From NCBI GenBank assembly GCA_963747735.1, contig CAVVGE010000005.1, positions 558,001 to 622,000 of the forward strand: DNA of 64,000 nucleotides. The letters run 5' to 3'. This DNA comes from AP-15 sp963747735 (GTDB lineage Bacteria; Pseudomonadota; Alphaproteobacteria; ATCC43930; CGMCC-115725). Under the pieces are notes generated by a model, which ran no database searches, was not told the origin of the DNA, and saw nothing but the letters and a program-made list of their open reading frames with translations. The translations under genes and the position numbers were made by a program. This document shows, in pieces, positions 44,624 through 51,663 of the stretch. The number at the start of each line of letters is the position of its first letter. Position 1 is the stretch's first letter.

Positions 44624-45097
44624 ATGGCGACAGTGGATGAGATCGCTCTGGAAAAGCAGCGCCTTGCCGAGCGGTTGGAGCGGCTCGATGCGGACCGGGC
44701 GAGGCTTGCCGAGCAGCTGAGCGAGCTGGAGATCGCCGAACGTGTGCTGACACGGTTTGGCCAGCCGGCGCCGGTCGGCCGGCGCGGCCGTGGGCGCCCG
44801 GCGCGCGTCGCGACGGCGACCGCAACCGGGCGCAAAGGGAGTGCCGCACGGACCGCAGCCGGGCTCTCGTTGAGCGACGCCGCATTGCGGGCGGTGCAAG
44901 CCAATCCGGCGGGGATCACCGCGGGCGAAGTGTTGGCCTATCTCTCGCGCGAGCTCGGAATGGCAGTCAGGCCAAACCATCTCGGCATTGCATTGCAGCG
45001 CCACCGCCGCGCCGGCCGTCTGGAAAACCGGGACCAGCGCTGGCATCTGCCGCATTCGGCACGGCACGGTGAATCCGCTTCGGCGATGAGCGGCTGA
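44624..45097 (+). CDS. Small DNA-binding-type protein with AT-hook-like motif and winged-helix-like end
   Basis: A protein of 157 residues. Residues about 1-42 form a charged coiled coil (LEKQRLAERLERLDADRARL). A basic linker includes GRRGRGRPAR (about 53-62), which contains the RGRP core of an AT-hook. The C-terminal part (ALRAVQANPAGITAGEVLAY to RAGRLENRDQRWHL) looks like a small winged-helix domain. The likely role is DNA binding, inferred from these features; no family name is assigned. The SD GGGAGACGGGTGAG precedes ATG 44624. Confidence 0.7.
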   Translation: MATVDEIALEKQRLAERLERLDADRARLAEQLSELEIAERVLTRFGQPAPVGRRGRGRPARVATATATGRKGSAARTAAGLSLSDAALRAVQANPAGITAGEVLAYLSRELGMAVRPNHLGIALQRHRRAGRLENRDQRWHLPHSARHGESASAMSG

Positions 45098-45179
45098 ATT
45101 CCGCCACCCCGGCCCCGCCGCATCGTGGCGCGCCGGCGGCCCGCCACCGATCGGCCGAGCGGTGCTGATGCCAGCGGCG

Positions 45180-45428
45180 CTAATGGTGGTAGGCTTTTGT
45201 GTATGCCTCCTGGTCCTCCTGGCGCTGCATGCAGATTTGATAGCATGGGGAACCGTCGCCCGGGTTTTCGGCAAGACAAAGCTGGCATTTCTGCCCGGCA
45301 ATCTCCGACTGCCCGGCCGCGGTGCTGGGGTCGGGGGCGCTGCACCCCGCGGCCAACGCGCCGAGCGATATCGCCGCCACGATCCGCATGTCGCGGGAGA
45401 AAAGCCGCAGACGGTTGCGATGGGCCAT
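45180..45428 (-). CDS. Small lipoprotein with a Cys-rich C-terminal part
   Basis: A protein of 82 residues. The signal MRIVAAISLGALAAGCSAP contains the lipobox LAAGC with the lipidated Cys at about 29, and is preceded by a basic AHRNRLRLFSRD stretch. The mature part has KCQLCLAENPGDGSPCYQIC, four Cys that could bind a metal or form disulfides. ATG 45428 has a strong AAGGAG SD seven bases upstream; the internal ATG 39 bases later is an alternative. Function unknown. Confidence 0.7.
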   Translation of the reverse strand: MAHRNRLRLFSRDMRIVAAISLGALAAGCSAPDPSTAAGQSEIAGQKCQLCLAENPGDGSPCYQICMQRQEDQEAYTKAYHH

Positions 45429-45628
45429 AGCAAATCTCCTTATTGGATTGCCGGGTAGGATGCTGCCACAGTGCGCGCCCGGCTCCAAGGGTCCGCAGGG
45501 CGCAGCGCTCGTCACGAATTTCTGCTGGCGACGAAGCGTTTGCTGCGGGTCCCCTGCGGATGCCGCAAACTGCGCCTGCCGGAGCAGGCAGCGCGCGCTT
45601 GCGGTCGCTCCGGGCGGTGGAGAAATGC

Positions 45629-45974
45629 ATGACCGAAGACACTACAGAAGACACTACGGTTGAGACCGGGCAAAACATCGACGGGTCGGTCCCCGACAAT
45701 GGTCGATCGCCAGCGGTGAGGCGCGAACGCACGGTCACGGCGGGTGCGCTGGCCTCGGGCGCGCTGGCGCTCGGCGCAGCCGGCGGTGGGCGCGCTGGCG
45801 CTCGGCGCTATCGCAGTGGGCGCCATCGCCATCGGCAAGCTCGCGGTCGGCGAGCTCAGCTTGGGCCGGGCAAAGCTGCGCCGCGCGCGCGTGAGCGAGC
45901 TGCGGATCGCGAAGCTGACCGTCGGGGAGCTTCGGGTGGAACGGATGCCGGCGCCGGAAGCCGGCAGCGAGTAA
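45629..45974 (+). pseudogene. Small repetitive AxxxG-type protein, frameshifted
   Basis: The N-terminal part (TEDTTEDTTVETGQNIDGSV then GALASGALALGA) and the C-terminal part (VGALALGAIAVGAIAIGKLA through LRVERMPAPEAGSE) are in different frames; removing one base near 45779-45785 would give one protein of about 114 residues. The pentapeptide-like register A(L/I)A(L/V/I)G recurs at least six times and continues as LSLGRAKLRRARVSELRIAKL, suggesting a right-handed beta-helix or membrane-associated repeat. I do not know its function. Start ATG 45629 follows GGTGGAGAAATGC. Confidence 0.6.
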
Positions 45975-46070
45975 GCTGAAAGCCCGGGGATCCCGCGCTC
46001 CCGCATCCGGATGACAGATCGCCCGCTGCCGGATTATCTTTCGGGGCGAGCGCGGAGCGAGGAGGACGAG

Positions 46071-47249
46071 TTGAGCGACACGGCCGTCACAGTGGCCCTC
46101 GGCGAGGATTACCCCGAGCTGCGCGAGGCGGTGCGGCGCATCTGCGAGCGCTACCCCGGCGAATATTGGCGCAAGCTCGAAGCCGAGCAGGCCTACCCGA
46201 CCGAATTTATCGAGGAATTGACCAAGGGCGGGTTTCTCGCCTCGCTGATCCCCGAGGAATATGGCGGCTCGGGGCTGCCGTTGCGCGCCGCCGCGGCGAT
46301 CCTCGAAGAGATCAATGGCTCGGGCTGCACCGCGAGCCAGGGGCACGCCCAGATGTACATCATGGGCACGCTCTTGCGGCACGGCAGCGACGGGCAGAAG
46401 CGGAAATACCTGCCCAAGATCGCGTCGGGCGAATTGCGCCTGCAGGCGTTTGGCGTCACCGAGCCGACGACCGGCTCCGACACGACCAAGCTCAAGACCC
46501 GCGCGGTGCGCGAGGGCAACCATTATGTCGTCAACGGGCAAAAGGTCTTTACCTCGCGCGCCAAGCATTCCGATTTGATGCTGCTGCTGGCGCGCACGAC
46601 GCCGGTCGATCAGGTCAAGCGGCGAACCGACGGGCTGTCGGTGTTTCTGATCGATCTGAGGGAGAGTCTGGGCCATGGGATCGAGATCCGGCCGATCGAG
46701 GCGATGATCAACCACAACACGACCGAAGTGTTCTTCGACAATCTCGAAATCCCGCCGGAATGCCTGATCGGCGAGGAGGGCCACGGTTTTCGCTATATCC
46801 TCGACGGTATGAACGCCGAGCGCATCCTGGTCGCGCAGGAATGCATCGGCGACGGCCGGTGGCTGTTGCGAAAGGGCGTCGAATACGCCAAGGAGCGGGT
46901 CGTGTTCGACCGGCCGATCGGCCAGAACCAGGGGGTGCAGTTCCCGCTCGCCCGCGCCTATGCCGAATTGGAGGCGGCCGACATGATCTGCCGGCGCGCG
47001 GCGGCGCTCTTCGATGCCGGCGAGGAATGCGGCGCCGACGCCAACATGGCAAAGCTGTTGGCGTCCGAGGCGACCTGGCACGCCGCCGACGCGACCTTCC
47101 AGACCTTTGGCGGCTTCGCCTTCGCCAGGGAATACGACATCGAGCGCAAATGGCGCGAGGTGCGGCTCTACCAGACCGCCCCGATCTCGACCAACATGGT
47201 GCTCGCCTATCTCGGCCAGCACGTCCTCGGCATGCCGCGCTCGTATTGA
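46071..47249 (+). CDS. Acyl-CoA dehydrogenase
   Basis: A flavoprotein of 392 residues from TTG 46071. It has the N-terminal helical domain (LREAVRRICERYPGEYWRKL), the FAD/substrate motif LQAFGVTEPTTGSDTTKLKT (split: AFGVTEPTTGSDT, about 136-148) and the C-terminal FGGFAFAREYDIERKWREVR (split: GGFAFAREYDIERKWRE), all standard. The start TTG is preferred because GGAGG lies six bases before it and the protein then begins SDTAVTVALGEDYPEL, as in relatives; ATG 46011 is in frame and would add 20 residues but has no SD. Substrate chain length is unknown. Residues around AECIGDGRWLL-type GDGRWLL mark the third domain. Confidence 0.9.
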   Translation: MSDTAVTVALGEDYPELREAVRRICERYPGEYWRKLEAEQAYPTEFIEELTKGGFLASLIPEEYGGSGLPLRAAAAILEEINGSGCTASQGHAQMYIMGTLLRHGSDGQKRKYLPKIASGELRLQAFGVTEPTTGSDTTKLKTRAVREGNHYVVNGQKVFTSRAKHSDLMLLLARTTPVDQVKRRTDGLSVFLIDLRESLGHGIEIRPIEAMINHNTTEVFFDNLEIPPECLIGEEGHGFRYILDGMNAERILVAQECIGDGRWLLRKGVEYAKERVVFDRPIGQNQGVQFPLARAYAELEAADMICRRAAALFDAGEECGADANMAKLLASEATWHAADATFQTFGGFAFAREYDIERKWREVRLYQTAPISTNMVLAYLGQHVLGMPRSY

Positions 47250-47334
47250 GGCGGTGGTCACCGGCGCACAGCGGGCCGATCTGCCGATGACCCTGCGGCG
47301 TTCACTGGGAGCCGTTTATCAGCTTATCCGTCGC

Positions 47335-47373
47335 GGAAGAGGTCGCGGGCTCAAGTCCCGTCGCTCGCGCCAT
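47335..47373 (+). other. tRNA 3'-end-like fragment (T-arm plus acceptor CCA)
   Basis: GCGGG-CTCAAGT-CCCGT at 47345-47361 forms a T-stem and 7-base loop, followed by CGCTCGC, G and CCA ending at 47372, as in the last 28 bases of a tRNA gene. No matching 5' acceptor strand (GCGAGCG), D-arm or anticodon arm lies upstream, so it is not a complete tRNA. It could be an attachment-site remnant of an integrated element or chance similarity. Confidence 0.35.
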
Positions 47374-47394
47374 TTTGCTCTGTGGCGTCATTGC

Positions 47395-48384
47395 TCATTC
47401 GATGACTTCGTCGGCGCCGGCGAGGAGCATTGGCGGCATGGTGAGGCCGAGCGCGCGTGCGGTTTTTAGGTTGACGATGAGCTCGAACCGCGTGGGTAGC
47501 TCGACCGGAAGGTCCGCGGGTCTTGATCCTTTCAGGATCTTGCCGACGAAGCCGGCGATTTGGCGCCACGAGTCTTCCAGGTCGGGCCCATAGGACATCA
47601 GACCGCCGGCTTCCACATACGCCTTCCAGCCGAAGACGCTCGGCAGATGGTGCGAAAGGGCAAACTCTGCGATGCGGACGCGGCTGGCTGCCGTCACGCC
47701 ATCCGGAAACGCGTGAATCGCATCCATATTGCCATTCGCGACCGCGGTCAGCGCCGCATCGAGATCGGCGGCATTTTTCAATTCGAAGAGTTGCAGGCTC
47801 ACGCCCAAGGCCCGGCCGGTGTCCTCCCAGGCGCGCCATTCGCTCCGCTCGCCGGGATGGCCGGCTGCTCCCATGACCGCCACCCGCGAAATCGCAGGCG
47901 CCGCCTCCTTGAGCAGGGCGAGACGCTTGCCGACAAGCTCAGTGGCGAGAAAGGTCACTCCCGTCATGTTGCCTCCCGGACGGGCAAGACCGCCGACGAG
48001 CCCTGCCTGTACCGGGTCGCCACTGAATCCGAATACCACTGGAGTGCTCGCCGACACCGGCTTCGCGATGAAAGCTGCAACACCCGCCGCGACCAGAACG
48101 TCAACCTTCAATCGGACGAGCTCGGCCGCCATCTTGCCGAGACCGGCCCGGTCCGGCGCCGAACGATATTCGTAACGGATGTTTCGTCCTTCGACGTGGC
48201 CGAGATCGGCGAGCCCGCGACGGAACGAGTCAAAGACCGCGGTCGGCGTTCCGATGTAAGGCCCGGATGCCGGCACGAGAAACCCGATCGTGGGGCCGCC
48301 CGTCGCCGGTTGCGCCCGCCCGGCGACGGGCGAGAGAGCGACGGAAGCGAGAGAGCCAGCAAGAACCGCGCGGCGGCTGCTCAT
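47395..48384 (-). CDS. ABC transporter substrate-binding protein, PF04392 family
   Basis: An exported binding protein of 329 residues. The signal SSRRAVLAGSLASVALSPVAGRA carries a twin arginine and ends near residue 24. The ABC_sub_bind family is shown by TIGFLVPASG, FRRGLADLGHVEGRNIRYEYRSA (split: GLADLGHVEGRNIRYEYR, about 57-74), VVFGFSGDPVQAGLVGGLARPGGNMTGVT (split: GDPVQAGLVGGLARPGGN) and GALMSYG-like LMSYGPDLED. This family is heavily expanded in Bradyrhizobium and relatives. The SD GAGGTC precedes ATG 48384. No permease gene is adjacent, so it is an orphan binding protein. Confidence 0.9.
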   Translation of the reverse strand: MSSRRAVLAGSLASVALSPVAGRAQPATGGPTIGFLVPASGPYIGTPTAVFDSFRRGLADLGHVEGRNIRYEYRSAPDRAGLGKMAAELVRLKVDVLVAAGVAAFIAKPVSASTPVVFGFSGDPVQAGLVGGLARPGGNMTGVTFLATELVGKRLALLKEAAPAISRVAVMGAAGHPGERSEWRAWEDTGRALGVSLQLFELKNAADLDAALTAVANGNMDAIHAFPDGVTAASRVRIAEFALSHHLPSVFGWKAYVEAGGLMSYGPDLEDSWRQIAGFVGKILKGSRPADLPVELPTRFELIVNLKTARALGLTMPPMLLAGADEVIE

Positions 48385-48563
48385 CGATTGACCTCGTCAG
48401 CGAAACCGTATGGGGGCCCCGAAGGCATGTTAACCCGTAGGCATGTTAACCGATATTCGCCGGGAGCCGGCAGCCTCGAGGCAAGCATCACAGCTTTGAT
48501 TGAGGCGTGCAGGCTTAGGCCCCGCGGCCCATTTGCCCGTTCTCCAGGATGAAGAGAAAAAAA

Positions 48564-48639
48564 GGGGTCAGAGGAAGAGAAGAAAAGGGGTCAGAGTGAA
48601 TTTGAGAAAAAAGGGAAAAAAAGGGGTCAGAGTGAATTT
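48564..48639 (+). repeat. Direct copies of GGGGTCAGAGTGAATTT (forward arm)
   Basis: A truncated copy (48564-48573) and two full copies (48587-48603, 48623-48639) of the 17-mer lie in purine-rich spacers of AAAAGGG type. They face three inverted copies 70 bases further on. The spacing of the two full copies is 36 bases. Confidence 0.85.
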
Positions 48640-48707
48640 GGCAGTCCATCGAAAAAGGGAGGCTGCGATTGCCAGGGCCTGCGCATCCGGGCCCGGACAG
48701 CCCACAG

Positions 48708-48790
48708 AAATTCACTCTGACCCCTTCCCCCACTCGCACAGAAATTCACTCTGACCCCTTCCCCCACTCGCAGAAATTCACTCTGACCCC
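48708..48790 (-). repeat. Inverted copies of the same 17-mer (reverse arm)
   Basis: AAATTCACTCTGACCCC, the reverse complement of the forward 17-mer, occurs at 48708-48724, 48742-48758 and 48774-48790, with the spacer TTCCCCCACTCGCA(CA)G repeated between copies (periods 34 and 32). Together with the forward arm it forms a large inverted repeat. The GGGGTCAGAGTGAATTT motif is known to me as a signature near REP-associated or IS200-like transposases, none of which is present here. Confidence 0.85.
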
Positions 48791-48825
48791 TTCCCCCACT
48801 CGCGGGAAAAGTTTGATTCCGCGAA

Positions 48826-49224
48826 TTAGCGTCGGGCTTTGGACTTGTTCAAGGTCACGGCGGCGCGGACGAGGGTCTTCAACGCCTCCTCGTCTATGGG
48901 CTCGCCCTCGCGGAAGTCGATGGCGCGCCTGGTATTGCCGTCGAGACTGGCGTTGAAGAGGCCCGAAGGATCCGGCAGCGCCGCCCCTTTGGCGAAGGTC
49001 GCCTTGACGACGTTTTTGTAAGTCTCGCCGGTGCAGATAATTCCGTAGCACTCCCACACCGGGACCCCTCGCCACTTCCACTCCTCGACGATCTCGGGAT
49101 CGGCTTCTTCGACCAAGCTGCGGAGCCGGCGCAGCAACTCGCCCCGCCAGCCGCCGATCTCCTCGATTCTCGCGTCTATCAGCTCGGAAGGAGACTTACT
49201 GTTCTGCGACCCGCCCTGCTTCAT
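48826..49224 (-). CDS. DUF1801 domain-containing protein
   Basis: A protein of 132 residues. The DUF1801 (YdhG-like) fold is indicated by LIDARIEEIGGWRGELLRRL, EEWKWRGVPVWECYGIICTG (split: EEWKWRGVPVW, about 47-57) and the C-terminal LNKSK-type end. Functions of the family are not firmly established. It ends close to the inverted repeat array and lies 75 bases from the CmcJ-like gene on the same strand. Confidence 0.85.
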   Translation of the reverse strand: MKQGGSQNSKSPSELIDARIEEIGGWRGELLRRLRSLVEEADPEIVEEWKWRGVPVWECYGIICTGETYKNVVKATFAKGAALPDPSGLFNASLDGNTRRAIDFREGEPIDEEALKTLVRAAVTLNKSKARR

Positions 49225-49298
49225 ACCGGGGCTACGCTATCCAAGCCTCCGCCTTGCTCCGATTGCGTTGGAGCAAGGCGGCACGGTCGAAAAAACGG

Positions 49299-50120
49299 TC
49301 AGGCGGCCGGGGGGAAGAAGACCAGCGTGCGCACCTCGATGCTTTCCCGCGGCGGCGCGCCGGGGGTCAGCGGGTTCTCGAATGAGGTGTGGAACGACAG
49401 CCGGGCACGGCCGTCATTGGCGCTGTCATGGACCCGGATGAACAGCACCTCGTCGGGCTGCTGCTCGGCGAAATAATACCAGCGGTGCCTCGGGTTGTAC
49501 TCGACCCGCGAGGTCTCGCCGCGGACATGGGAGTAGACGAGGTCGCTGGCGATCAAATCGTCGTCGGTGAAGCTGCGCGCGTCGCACAGCGCCAGCGGCG
49601 AGTCCAGCACCGGCCCGCGGACCGGCCGCCAGACATTGACGACGCCGAAGCGGTGCTTCAGCAGTTCTTCGGCGTCGGCGCCCATATGATCGCGCACCCG
49701 GCGGGGCGCGGAGTTCACCGTGTGGTCGTTATGCACTTGGCGAGACGGTGCGGGCATCCCCGGCCGCGTGGCGTTGCGCACATTGTGGTCGAAGACAAAG
49801 ACCCGGCTGGCGCCGAGCTTGTCCTTTAGCAGCTGCTCGACCTCGGGGTAGTAGACGCGCTTGATTTGCTCGGGGTCGTAGAAATCGGCAACCGCGGTCG
49901 GCGCCTTGACGAGCTGAAAGCCGTTGCGGTCGAGCGTGAACTCGGATTCGCGGCCGCGCGCATCCTCGATCGTCACCTCATGCGGATCGTCGATGCCGTT
50001 CGCGCGCGGCACCCCGGGCGGCGGCTCGATCCGGTAATAAGCCGGCTTTTCCGCGGTGCGTTTCAGGTAATGAAGCGTCGAGGTCAGGGTTTTCGGGGCG
50101 ACGGCGACATCGAGCGGCAT
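49299..50120 (-). CDS. CmcJ/NvfI-family putative oxygenase
   Basis: A soluble protein of 273 residues. The CmcJ/NvfI pattern is present: VADFYDPEQIKRVYYPEVEQLL (split: VYYPEVEQLL, about 88-97), VFVFDHNVRNATRP (about 106-119), RQVHNDHTVNSAPRRV with H-N-D (about 127-142), and FGVVNVWRPVRGPVLDSPLALCDARS (split: VNVWRPVRGPVLDSPLALCD). The HND and a later His could form the Fe(II) site proposed for this family, which is linked to secondary-metabolite oxidations. ATG 50120 has a perfect GGAGGAG SD. It is downstream of, and on the same strand as, the encapsulated ferritin gene. Confidence 0.85.
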   Translation of the reverse strand: MPLDVAVAPKTLTSTLHYLKRTAEKPAYYRIEPPPGVPRANGIDDPHEVTIEDARGRESEFTLDRNGFQLVKAPTAVADFYDPEQIKRVYYPEVEQLLKDKLGASRVFVFDHNVRNATRPGMPAPSRQVHNDHTVNSAPRRVRDHMGADAEELLKHRFGVVNVWRPVRGPVLDSPLALCDARSFTDDDLIASDLVYSHVRGETSRVEYNPRHRWYYFAEQQPDEVLFIRVHDSANDGRARLSFHTSFENPLTPGAPPRESIEVRTLVFFPPAA

Positions 50121-50313
50121 AATTGGGACTCCTCCGATTGGGCTCGCCTTGCGAGAGCGGTCTAGCCTCGGCGTGTCACGATCCGAATTGCATCGGGACA
50201 TCGCGGAGCCGCAACTACTCCACGGCATCGGGTGGGGTGTCAATCGCGATTGCAAGGTTCAACGCGCGTGCACCGCGCTGCCTTCACCGCACGGCTTTGA
50301 TCCCGGTCGCGGG

Positions 50314-50682
50314 CTATCCGTCTTTGAGCGAGCCGATGGCGATCCCGCGCTTGCTTCGCCCCGGCCCCCCGGAGCCGGCAGCCGTGGCGGCCTGCTCCGC
50401 GCCGAGGATCGAGCCTTCGGTAAAGAGGTAAGTCTTCAGACAGCCTCCGAAGTCGCTATTTGCGCGCCTGAGCCATTCGAGCAGCATCGCGGCATGCTCC
50501 ATCTCCTCGCGCATGTTGTGCAGCAGCAGCGCCTTCAGCTCGGTGTCGTCGGTGTCGTCGGCCCGCTGCCGATACCAGTCGATGGCGTCGAGCTCTTCCA
50601 TCAACGAGGTGATGGCGAAATGGATCTGCAAGGTCTCGCGGGACAGCCGCTCGCGCGGCGCGTGCAGGCTTTCGCTCGACAT
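50314..50682 (-). CDS. Encapsulated ferritin-like protein (EncFtn) with targeting peptide
   Basis: A protein of 122 residues close to EncFtn of Rhodospirillum. Two helices carry the ferroxidase residues: Glu in MEELDAIDWYRQR (Glu30) and Glu60/His63 in REEMEHAAMLLEWLRR. A YLFTEG segment follows, then a flexible Gly/Ala tail ending in GIAIGSLK (113-120), an encapsulin-targeting peptide of the LxIGSL type. EncFtn forms an annular decamer inside encapsulin nanocompartments and oxidises ferrous iron for storage. The shell gene is normally next to it, but none is found on either side. ATG 50682 follows CCGGGGGATTTG; the previous codon TTG is an alternative. Confidence 0.92.
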   Translation of the reverse strand: MSSESLHAPRERLSRETLQIHFAITSLMEELDAIDWYRQRADDTDDTELKALLLHNMREEMEHAAMLLEWLRRANSDFGGCLKTYLFTEGSILGAEQAATAAGSGGPGRSKRGIAIGSLKDG

Positions 50683-50745
50683 CAAATCCCCCGGTTTGCA
50701 AGGCTGATGGGCAAATATGGCTCGGCGGCGAGGCTACGCCGCTCT

Positions 50746-50826
50746 TCAGACCACGCGGAACAGGAAGAGCAAGATGATGATCGGGATCGGAATCCCGAGC
50801 AGCCAAAGCAGGATCCCCTTGCCCAT
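50746..50826 (-). CDS. 26-residue single-helix membrane peptide
   Basis: A very short gene encoding 26 residues: GKGILLWLLG, then IPIPIIILLFLF and RVV. It is one strongly hydrophobic helix with a Pro-x-Pro kink, with an SD (GAGGTG) six bases before ATG 50826. The composition is unambiguous and the sequence is not a shadow of another gene. It lies between the ferritin gene and the divergent PRC-barrel gene. Function unknown; candidates are a membrane-stress or small regulatory peptide. Confidence 0.7.
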   Translation of the reverse strand: MGKGILLWLLGIPIPIIILLFLFRVV

Positions 50827-51081
50827 GCGTCACCTCGTCGATGTTGACGGGCCTCAAACCCGTGATCGGGCGGGCCGTGCCGACATACAACGATAAATGC
50901 GGATTTGGGGTTCCAATGGCGCGCCCGACGAAGAAACCGGCGGGACCGCCCATGCCCCTCCCGGTGAAAACCGTAGCGAATAATCCGATTGCAAGGCCAT
51001 TCGCCAATCCTCGGCGCGCGCGGAACCCGCCCTCGCTTCCGGGAGTTCTTCATCGTCAGCAACAAATGCAAGGAGGTGGCC

Positions 51082-51462
51082 ATGACGGCTGCCGTCGGAC
51101 CCGAAGTCATGTCACGCGAGACGCCACGCCTGATCGCGAGCGACAAGGTCGAAGGCACTGCGGTGCGCCGCAGCGACGGTGACAAGATCGGCACGATCGA
51201 GCGCGTGATGATCGACAAGCGCAGCGGCAAGGTCGCCTATGCGGTGATGACTTTCGGCGGCTTTCTCGGCATCGGCGACGATTACCGGGCGCTGCCGTGG
51301 AGCGTTTTGCGCTACAACGAAAGCCTCGACGCCTATGAGCTCAACCTGAGCGACGACGATCTGCGCGGCGGCCCGGCGCTGAACGGCGATTGGGGTGTTG
51401 GCGTCGACCGCAACTGGGAGCGCAAGGTCCACGACTACTATCACGCCGCCCCTTACTGGTGA
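51082..51462 (+). CDS. PRC-barrel domain protein
   Basis: A protein of 126 residues. The PRC-barrel spans about 18-85: ASDKVEGTAVRRSDGDKIGT, then IERVMIDKRSGKVAYAVMTF and YRALPWSVLRYNESLDAYEL. The PRC-barrel family is common in alphaproteobacteria, where it acts in RNA metabolism, ribosome maturation or stress; here the C-terminal end (DRNWERKVHDYYHAAPYW) is a short aromatic tail. The SD AAGGAGG precedes ATG 51082. A strong hairpin follows the gene. Confidence 0.88.
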   Translation: MTAAVGPEVMSRETPRLIASDKVEGTAVRRSDGDKIGTIERVMIDKRSGKVAYAVMTFGGFLGIGDDYRALPWSVLRYNESLDAYELNLSDDDLRGGPALNGDWGVGVDRNWERKVHDYYHAAPYW

Positions 51463-51511
51463 GGGGCAGCGGAGCGGTACGAGCCGCTTCGCCTCGACGC
51501 TGCAGAAGCGG

Positions 51512-51537
51512 ATGCCCCGGATCATGGTCCGGGGCAT
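51512..51537. terminator. Perfect 10-bp hairpin after the PRC-barrel gene
   Basis: ATGCCCCGGA (51512-51521) pairs perfectly with TCCGGGGCAT (51528-51537) around a 6-base loop, followed by TTCG. It lies 50 bases after the stop codon and could terminate transcription. It is also similar to the dispersed palindrome at 12061, so it may be a REP-type element used as a terminator. Confidence 0.6.
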
Positions 51538-51663
51538 TTCGCGTCCGATACGCTTATCTCGAGAACGGCGGCCGCATCGATTTTGCACGGACCGTTTCAC
51601 TGCACCCGCCGTTCGCATCAGACGTCGATCCGATAGCGCGGCGATAGACCAGACGGGCGAGCA

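Noticed and set aside
47282..47372. Complete tRNA gene
   Set aside because: Only the T-arm, acceptor 3' strand and CCA are present; no matching 5' acceptor strand or anticodon arm is found upstream.
48564..48790. CRISPR array
   Set aside because: The 17-mers come in both orientations, the spacers are near-identical and there are no cas genes, so this is an inverted repeat array and not CRISPR.
50456..51007. Minus-strand open frame of 183 codons overlapping the ferritin gene
   Set aside because: It runs in another frame over the EncFtn and the 26-residue membrane peptide genes, both of which have proper SDs and recognisable protein sequence.
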